In this document: one piece after another, positions 1 to 4,647 of the stretch
Numbering within the stretch: the stretch's first letter is position 1
Layout: the number at the start of each line of letters is the position of its first letter
Assembly: GCA_013816275.1 (NCBI GenBank)
Contig: JACDER010000107.1
Coordinates: 1 to 5,987, forward strand
DNA: 5,987 nucleotides
Source: Actinomycetota bacterium
GTDB taxonomy: Bacteria; Actinomycetota; Thermoleophilia; Gaiellales; Gaiellaceae
Reading direction: 5' to 3'
Position numbers and translations under genes: made by a program
The notes under the pieces: model-generated
Told to the model about the DNA's origin: nothing
Database searches by the model: none
Seen by the model: only the letters and a program-made list of their open reading frames with translations

Positions 1-163
1 CCCCGGCGAGCGGATACTCGGCATGCTCTCGCGCCGTCCCGCCGCCGGTGAAGAAGGCCTGGAGCGTCTGCGCGGCGAACTGGATGACGCGGTCCCCGTC
101 GATCTTCCCCGGCCAGCCGCGCTCGAGGTCGAGCTCGACGGGCGTGAACATGCAGAGCTTCAC
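1..163 (-). CDS. Fumarylacetoacetate hydrolase (FAH) family protein, N-terminal part
   Basis: Only the first 54 codons are in the window; the gene runs off the left edge. The N-terminus reads VKLCMFTPVELDLERGWPGK, followed by IDGDRVIQFAAQTL (residues 21-34). A short basic start followed by a G-x-I/V-D-G-D-R-V-I/V element is typical of the N-terminal domain of FAH-family enzymes (fumarylacetoacetases, 2-keto-4-pentenoate hydratases and acylpyruvases), which cleave C-C bonds with a divalent metal. The metal-binding E-x-E motif would lie beyond the edge, so the reaction cannot be assigned. The GTG start overlaps the ligase stop codon (GTGA) and has AGGAGG five bases upstream, which makes this start convincing; an in-frame ATG lies four codons in. 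With hppD upstream, a role in tyrosine/homogentisate or other aromatic catabolism is a reasonable inference. Confidence 0.7.
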   Translation of the reverse strand, partial: MKLCMFTPVELDLERGWPGKIDGDRVIQFAAQTLQAFFTGGGTAREHAEYPLAG

Positions 164-1380
164 GTGCGCCTCCTGTCGTCCACCCGCGAGAGCTTGCCAC
201 CCTCCGAGCGGGGAAGCGTCCCGGGAGCCCTCAGCTCGACCGCGATCGTGCAGCCGATCGTCTGCAGGAGCAGGCGCTCGGCCCGAGCCTGCAGCTCGGC
301 GCCCGCCTCGCTCGTCTCGATCTCGACGGTCGCCTCGTCCAGCGTTCCTGTGCGCGCGATCACGATCCGGTAGTACGGGGTCAACTCGGGCAACTCGAGG
401 AGGATCGCCTCCACCTGGCTCGGGTACACGTTCACGCCGCGGACGATCAGCATGTCGTCCGCGCGGCCCGCCGGAGGAGACATCCGGACAAGCGTCCGCC
501 CGCAGCTGCACGGGCTCCGGTCGAGACTCGTGATGTCGCCGGTCCAGTAGCGGACGAGCGGGAAGGCCTCTTTCGTCAGGGTCGTGAGCACGAGAACGCC
601 CCGGTCGCCCTCGGCGACGGGCTCGCCGCTCTCGGCATCGACGACCTCGGGCAGGAAGTGGTCCTCGTTCACGTGCAGTCCCGACCGCTCCTCGGAGCAT
701 TCGGAGGAGACACCAGGCCCGATGATCTCGGACAGCCCGTAGACGTTGACCGCGCGCACGCCGAGATTGGCGTCGATCTCGCGGCGCATGGCCTCGGTCC
801 ACGGCTCCGCGCCAAGCATGGCGATCGTGAGGCTGATCTCCTCAGGCGCGATCCCTCTCTCAGAGAAGGCCTGCGCGAGCGTCAGCGCGTAGCTGGGCGT
901 ACACGCGATCACGTCCGGGCGGAGGTCCGAGATCAGGGTCAGCTGCCGCTCGGTCATCCCGCCCGAAACCGGAACGACCGCGAGCCCGAGCCGCTCGCCG
1001 CCGTCGTGAAACCCGAGCCCGCCCGTGAAGAGGCCGTAGCCGTATGCGTTGTGCAGCGTCATCCCCGGCTGCGCACCGGCGGCCGCAAGGCATCGGGCGA
1101 CTACGGTCGCGAACAGGTCGAGATCGGATCGCGTGTAGGGGACGACCGTCGGCTTGCCGGTCGTCCCGGACGACGCATGCAGGCGGCGAATCTGCTCACG
1201 CGGGACGACGAGGCGGCCGAGAGGATAGCCGTCGCGCAGATCCTCCTTGCGTGTGAACGGCAGGCTCTGGAGCTCGTCCAGAGAGCCGAGCTCCCGGCCC
1301 ACGAGGCGCCCTAGCCTTCGCAGCTGGAGTGCCTCGAGCTCGGGCCGGGGCATGGTCTCGAGATCAGGTTCGAAAATCAA
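160..1380 (-). CDS. paaK: PaaK-type phenylacetate (aryl)-CoA ligase, N-terminally shortened
   Basis: ATP-dependent ligase of the adenylate-forming family, cytoplasmic. PaaK activates phenylacetate or related aryl acids to CoA thioesters. Visible motifs are ASSGTTGKPT (69-78, ATP binding), NAYGYGLFTGGLG, YGLSEIIGPG (about 214-223), RYWTGD near 280, GRADDMLIVRGVNVYPSQVE (about 305-324, hinge) and a C-terminal PRSEGGK with the expected catalytic lysine near 396. A cysteine near 228, a histidine near 236 and a C-x-C near 291-293 could form the metal site of PaaK-like ligases (inferred). TTG at 1380 is chosen because it overlaps the transporter stop (TTGA) and gives the usual N-terminus (IFEPDLETMPR); the next in-frame ATG is codon 10. 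The product is 406 residues against about 437 in E. coli. Roughly 20 residues around the conserved Y-E-N-V-P-x-Y-R segment are missing, and the usual W of WEDHF is N. The true substrate is uncertain. Confidence 0.88.
   Translation of the reverse strand: MIFEPDLETMPRPELEALQLRRLGRLVGRELGSLDELQSLPFTRKEDLRDGYPLGRLVVPREQIRRLHASSGTTGKPTVVPYTRSDLDLFATVVARCLAAAGAQPGMTLHNAYGYGLFTGGLGFHDGGERLGLAVVPVSGGMTERQLTLISDLRPDVIACTPSYALTLAQAFSERGIAPEEISLTIAMLGAEPWTEAMRREIDANLGVRAVNVYGLSEIIGPGVSSECSEERSGLHVNEDHFLPEVVDAESGEPVAEGDRGVLVLTTLTKEAFPLVRYWTGDITSLDRSPCSCGRTLVRMSPPAGRADDMLIVRGVNVYPSQVEAILLELPELTPYYRIVIARTGTLDEATVEIETSEAGAELQARAERLLLQTIGCTIAVELRAPGTLPRSEGGKLSRVDDRRRT
169..174 (-). promoter_or_regulatory. 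Shine-Dalgarno site of the FAH-family gene
   Basis: A perfect AGGAGG sits five bases before the GTG at 163, inside the last codons of the PaaK-like gene. It decides the start of the FAH-family gene and suggests efficient independent initiation as well as coupling to the upstream gene. Confidence 0.75.
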
Positions 1381-2729
1381 GGCTCGGTGTGAACGATCAC
1401 GTCGCTGACGTCGACCGCTTCTCTGATCTTCTCCTCGATCTCGCTCGCGCGCGAGTGGGCCTCGGCCAGCTCGCTCCGCGGATCGAGAGCGAGGGTCAGG
1501 AACACCACCAGGCCGGCGTCGGTGCGGAGGAACAGAAGAGAGCGGGAAGCCCGGCCGGTCGCCTGCTCGACGATCCGCTCGACGATTTCGGTGTCTCGGG
1601 CGATGTCCGCGGCGCGCAACTCGTGGCCTTCCGCCTCCTCGTCGAGCGGCTCGAGGTGCGTCTGCACCGAGGCAACCTCCGGCGCAGCTTGCTCGATCGC
1701 CCGCTCGACCTCGGATGCGACCTCGTGTGCATGCTCGAGCGAGAGCGACCCGGGTAGCTTGAGGTGAAGCGAGACGGTGACTCCGTCGGGAGTGCCCACG
1801 GCCGACACGTTGTGGATCTCCCGGACCTGGGGGACCGAAGCGGCCGCTACCTGGATCCGCTCGCGGAGGTCGGACGCTCCCCGCGGCTCGACATGGACGA
1901 CGACATCGGTCTCGGGCAAGGCTCGCTCGATCGCGTCCTCGACCGCGTCGGCGGCGGCGTGCCCCTGCCCCACCACGGCGTCGGGCGCCACTCCGATCAC
2001 CACGTCCGCGAAGTGCCGGCCGGCGGCCTGGCGGATCCGGAGCCGGCGGAGCTGCACAGGAGGCTGGATGTCCTGGATCGCAGCCTGCGCGGCCTCGTAG
2101 GCTCCTGCAGGCGCGCGGTCCATCAGGACGTCGACGTTGCGGCGGATCAGCCGGGCGGCGGCCACGATCACGAGGACGGCGACGAAGAGCGCCGCGGCGG
2201 AGTCGGCGTCGCGGAACCCGGCCCGCACGAACACGAGCCCGATCAGGACGGCGATCGATCCGACCAGGTCGCTCCCGAAATGGAGCGCGTTCGACTGGAG
2301 CGCGGCGCTCCGGTATCGCCGCGCCGTCCTGAGCGAGACGATCATGCGGCCGGCGTCGATCACGATCACCGCGCCGATCACGGCGAGCGCATACCACTTC
2401 GCCTCGACCGTCGCCTCGGTCCGGCCCACGAAGTGCGAGATCCCCCGCCAGATGATGAACAGGCTGGCTACGACCAGGAACCCCGCCTCGGCCAGCGCGG
2501 CCAGGTGCTCGGCCTTCCCGTGGCCATAGGCGTGCGCGCGGTCGGCCGGGCGGATCGCGACGCCGATCGCGAAGAAGGTGAGCAGCGCGGCCACCAGGTC
2601 GGTTCCCGAGTGAAGCGCCTCGGAGATCAGCCCGAGGCTGTGCGTCGTGATGCCGGGGATGAGCTTGAGCGCAATGAGCGCTGCGGCCGCGCCGACCGAG
2701 ATAAGCGCGGTTCGGCGCTGCGGGTTCAT
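1377..2729 (-). CDS. CDF-family divalent metal (Zn-type) exporter with triple C-terminal domain
   Basis: Cation diffusion facilitator, an inner-membrane proton/metal antiporter. About six hydrophobic segments occupy residues 8-196. The transport-site residues are present: H40-x3-D44 in TM2 (SEALHSGTD) and H150-x3-D154 in TM5 (NALHFGSD). This HD-HD pattern is typical of zinc/cadmium CDFs. The conserved post-TM2 stretch HAYGHGKAEHLAAL is at 66-79. The cytosolic part is unusually long: three successive CDF dimerization-type domains (about 208-282, 283-361, 362-450), each ending in H-x-E-P (H279, H358, H447). The middle copy keeps the fullest set of candidate metal ligands as recalled from E. coli YiiP (H306, H322, H335, H358, E360). 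YiiP-like proteins have one such domain and about 300 residues. The ATG overlaps the toxin stop (ATGA) and the stop overlaps the ligase TTG, so expression is probably coupled to both. The metal is inferred from the motif only. Confidence 0.9.
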   Translation of the reverse strand: MNPQRRTALISVGAAAALIALKLIPGITTHSLGLISEALHSGTDLVAALLTFFAIGVAIRPADRAHAYGHGKAEHLAALAEAGFLVVASLFIIWRGISHFVGRTEATVEAKWYALAVIGAVIVIDAGRMIVSLRTARRYRSAALQSNALHFGSDLVGSIAVLIGLVFVRAGFRDADSAAALFVAVLVIVAAARLIRRNVDVLMDRAPAGAYEAAQAAIQDIQPPVQLRRLRIRQAAGRHFADVVIGVAPDAVVGQGHAAADAVEDAIERALPETDVVVHVEPRGASDLRERIQVAAASVPQVREIHNVSAVGTPDGVTVSLHLKLPGSLSLEHAHEVASEVERAIEQAAPEVASVQTHLEPLDEEAEGHELRAADIARDTEIVERIVEQATGRASRSLLFLRTDAGLVVFLTLALDPRSELAEAHSRASEIEEKIREAVDVSDVIVHTEP

Positions 2730-3112
2730 GCTCCCGGGGACGCGGTCCGAAGGCCGGCGGACTGGGCGGCTCGCAGGAGCCGGGAGTCGTACGCGATCAG
2801 CTCCTTAGGACCGAGGTACTCGGCGCTCGCGAGATGGATCGCGTCAAGCGCCCATAACTCTCGTGAGGCAAGCTCGGCCGCACGAGCCAAGATCTCATCG
2901 TCGACATCAACCAGAAAGCACCTCTGCAGAAGGCTCTCTGCCTCGACGCGACCCGCCGGCCCGCCGTTCGCAACCTTGACCGCGCGCGAAACTTCAACCG
3001 TTGCCAGCCGGCTGCTAGCCAGCTGGAGGCCATCCTTCAGATAGGACTCGAGCGCCGCCCGTTCGGGCTCGTCGAGAATCAGCTTGACGAGCGCCGAAGA
3101 GTCGGCGTAGAT
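2726..3112 (-). CDS. vapC: PIN-domain ribonuclease toxin, VapC type; start codon abnormal
   Basis: Encodes about 128 residues of a PIN-domain Mg2+-dependent RNase, the usual toxin of VapBC modules. The four acidic active-site residues are visible: D4 (IYADSSALVKL), E40 (TVEVSRA), D90 (ALDAIHLASA) and D109 (AYDSRLLRAA). The reading frame is intact to its TGA, which overlaps the transporter ATG (ATGA). There is no ATG, GTG or TTG at the expected start in this frame. The coding similarity begins at ATC (3112), preceded by GGTGA. The GTG at 3120, which overlaps the antitoxin stop as GTGA, is out of frame and meets a stop after 13 codons. Either a one-base loss has broken the start, or a non-standard codon (ATC) is used, or the sequence has an error. 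The nearest in-frame TTG (codon 75) would cut the domain in half. The domain call is firm; activity is uncertain. Confidence 0.8.
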   Translation of the reverse strand: MYADSSALVKLILDEPERAALESYLKDGLQLASSRLATVEVSRAVKVANGGPAGRVEAESLLQRCFLVDVDDEILARAAELASRELWALDAIHLASAEYLGPKELIAYDSRLLRAAQSAGLRTASPGA

Positions 3113-3116
3113 GAGC

Positions 3117-3392
3117 TCACCAGCGCTCGGACGAACGGTCTTCCTCGATTGCCTCGCTGCCGGACATCGGCCCAGTGATAGGGAGCGGCTCTGGAAGTGG
3201 GAAAAGGGGCCGTGACGGGGGCGTCACTCTCCCACTCGCGATCAGCTCATCAAGACGCGAGTGAGGATAAGGACTGAGCAGCGCGACCGGTTCGCCGTCG
3301 TGCGTGACCTCGATCGTCTCGCCGGCGCGCACGCGGCGAATCGTCGAGGTCAGCGTGTCGCGCAGCTCTCGTATGCCCATCCGTGTGGCCAC
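3117..3392 (-). CDS. Phd/YefM-family antitoxin
   Basis: Small antitoxin expected to bind and inhibit the PIN toxin encoded next and to repress its own promoter. The N-terminal Phd/YefM DNA-binding fold is recognisable in MGIRELRDTLTSTIRRV, followed by RAGETIEVTHDGEPVALL. The second half is a proline-rich tail ending in acidic residues, which fits the toxin-binding segment. Three starts are possible: GTG 3404 (95 residues), GTG 3392 (91 residues, giving VATRMGIREL) and ATG 3380 (87 residues). I chose 3392 because family members usually have a few residues before GIREL; none of the three has a clear Shine-Dalgarno site, so a leaderless or nearly leaderless message is possible. The stop (3119-3117) forms a GTGA overlap with an out-of-frame GTG just before the toxin frame. 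A 22-bp palindrome covers the start region. Confidence 0.8.
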   Translation of the reverse strand: MATRMGIRELRDTLTSTIRRVRAGETIEVTHDGEPVALLSPYPHSRLDELIASGRVTPPSRPLFPLPEPLPITGPMSGSEAIEEDRSSERW

Positions 3393-3404
3393 TTGTGACC
3401 ACAC
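3383..3404. promoter_or_regulatory. Candidate autoregulatory operator of the toxin-antitoxin pair (22-bp palindrome)
   Basis: On the minus strand two 10-bp arms, GTGTGGTCAC and GTGGCCACAC, are separated by AA; nine of ten positions pair. A 2-base centre is too small for an RNA hairpin loop, so a DNA site for a dimeric repressor fits better. It covers the candidate antitoxin starts at 3404 and 3392 and ends three bases before the ATG at 3380. A weak -10-like TAGTGT (3408-3403) overlaps its upstream edge. Antitoxins of this kind commonly repress their own operon by binding palindromes at the promoter; the role here is inferred. Confidence 0.5.
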
Positions 3405-3484
3405 ACTAGCAAAGGGCTACGGCCCAACGAGCCGCAGATGATCGCCACGCACCTCCTAGGATTGAGCGGTCGGACGAGGTCCGG

Positions 3485-4579
3485 CTAGAGATTTCCGCGG
3501 AGAGCCTGCTCGCGCTCGATCGACTCGAACAGCGCCTTGAAGTTCCCCTCCCCGAAGCCGCGCGCGCCGTGCCGCTCGATCACCTCGAAGAAGAGCGTGG
3601 GCCGGTCCTGGGCGGTCTTCGTGAAGATCTGGAGCAGGTAGCCGTCCTCGTCGCGGTCGACCAGGATCCGCAAGCGCCGCAGGTCCTCCCAGGACTGCTC
3701 GATCTCCCCCACTCGGTCGAATGCGTCCTCGTAGTAGGCCTCGGGCGTCCCGAGGAAGGCGACGCCGCGCTCGCGCATCGCGTGAATCGTGCCGACGATG
3801 TCGTCGCTGGCCAGCGCGATGTGCTGGACGCCCGGGCCGGCGAAGTAGTCGAGGTACTCCTCGATCTGGCTCTTGCGCTTCCCCTCGGCCGGCTCGTTGA
3901 TCGGGAACTTGATCTTCCCGCTCCCGTCCGACATGACCTTGGACATCAACGCCGAGTACTCGGTGTGGATCTGCTCGTCGCCGAAGTGGAGGATGTTCGT
4001 CATCCCGAAGGCCCGCTCGTAGAACTCGACCCAGTGGTCCATCCGGCCGAGCTCGACGTTGCCGACGCAGTGGTCGATCACCTTCAACCCGACGCCGAGC
4101 GCGCCGTTGCCCACCTGAGCGACGTAACCGGGGAGGTAGGTGCCGCCGTAGTCGGCGCGGTTGACAAACGTGTGGACCGTGTCGCCGTAGGTCGCGATCG
4201 CGGCCAGCTCGACGCGGCCGAGCTCGTCCTCGACGACGTGAGGCTCGCTGACGCCCCGAGCCCCGCGCTGGACTGCCTCCCGGTAGGCCTGCGTCGCGTC
4301 GGGAACGGTGAGCGCGATGTCGCGGACGCCGTCGCCGTGGGTGAGCACGTGCCGCGCGATCTCGTGGTCCCCTCGCAGCGCGCTCGTGAGGACGAGCCGG
4401 ATGTCACCCTGCTCGATCACGTAGGAGGCGCGGTCGCGCACGCCGGTCTCGGGCCCCGCGTACGCCGTCAGCTGGAAGCCGAATGCGTGCTCGTAGAAGT
4501 ACGCCGCCTGCTTCGCGTTGCCGACGTAGAGCTCGAGATGATCCCAGCCCTCGATCGGCATGAAATCGCCGGCTGCCAT
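3485..4579 (-). CDS. hppD: 4-hydroxyphenylpyruvate dioxygenase
   Basis: Fe(II) dioxygenase that converts 4-hydroxyphenylpyruvate to homogentisate in tyrosine catabolism, cytoplasmic. The 364-residue length is normal for the bacterial enzyme. Two vicinal-oxygen-chelate halves are seen: a degenerate one (about 10-145, from GWDHLELYVGNAKQAAYFY) and the catalytic one (about 160-340). The three iron ligands are visible: H170 (KVIDHCVGNV), H253 (GPGVQHIAL) and E332 (LFFEVIER). The substrate-pocket segment KFPINEPA (224-231) and the C-terminal gating helix GFGEGNFKALFESIE (341-355) favour HPPD over the related hydroxymandelate synthase. The start is ATG 4579, with AGGA eight bases upstream. The same bases contain TAGGAT, a plausible -10 placed for a leaderless message. 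An in-frame ATG at codon 7 is a less likely start. The antitoxin follows after about 90 bases, so hppD may or may not share its transcript. Confidence 0.96.
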   Translation of the reverse strand: MAAGDFMPIEGWDHLELYVGNAKQAAYFYEHAFGFQLTAYAGPETGVRDRASYVIEQGDIRLVLTSALRGDHEIARHVLTHGDGVRDIALTVPDATQAYREAVQRGARGVSEPHVVEDELGRVELAAIATYGDTVHTFVNRADYGGTYLPGYVAQVGNGALGVGLKVIDHCVGNVELGRMDHWVEFYERAFGMTNILHFGDEQIHTEYSALMSKVMSDGSGKIKFPINEPAEGKRKSQIEEYLDYFAGPGVQHIALASDDIVGTIHAMRERGVAFLGTPEAYYEDAFDRVGEIEQSWEDLRRLRILVDRDEDGYLLQIFTKTAQDRPTLFFEVIERHGARGFGEGNFKALFESIEREQALRGNL

Positions 4580-4585
4580 GCCGCC

Positions 4586-4591
4586 ATCCTA
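4586..4591 (-). promoter_or_regulatory. Candidate -10 element of hppD in the divergent 68-bp intergenic region
   Basis: TAGGAT on the minus strand fits the TANNNT -10 pattern and lies six bases before the hppD ATG, the spacing expected for leaderless transcripts common in actinobacteria. No convincing -35 is seen. AGGA within the same bases could instead act as a ribosome binding site, so the two readings compete. The rest of 4580-4647 must also hold the promoter of the divergent membrane gene; TACCCT at 4612-4617 is the only -10-like candidate I see for it, and it is weak. Confidence 0.35.
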
Positions 4592-4647
4592 TCGCCAGCC
4601 GGAAAAGCGGCTACCCTGCCCCCACGCCTCTCCGCTCGCCCCTCCAC

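Noticed and set aside
160..2397. Single 745-codon minus-strand frame, apparently a long fusion protein
   Set aside because: The part above 1380 is the transporter read in another frame: arginine-rich, low-complexity sequence. Only the part from the TTG at 1380 reads as the ligase.
2797..3033. 78-codon minus-strand frame over the toxin gene
   Set aside because: Out of frame with the PIN domain, whose four acidic residues lie in the other frame.
1764..3044. 426-codon plus-strand frame
   Set aside because: It is the antisense shadow of the transporter and toxin genes, rich in R, D, G and H with no recognisable domain. High GC keeps antisense frames open.
3414..3425. Small inverted repeat GGGC/GCCC between hppD and the antitoxin
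   Set aside because: A four-base stem is expected by chance in DNA of this GC content.
3471..3483. Hairpin CGGAC-GAG-GTCCG just after the hppD stop, as a terminator
   Set aside because: Only a 5-bp stem with a 3-base loop and no T-tract after it on the minus strand, so it is too weak to call.
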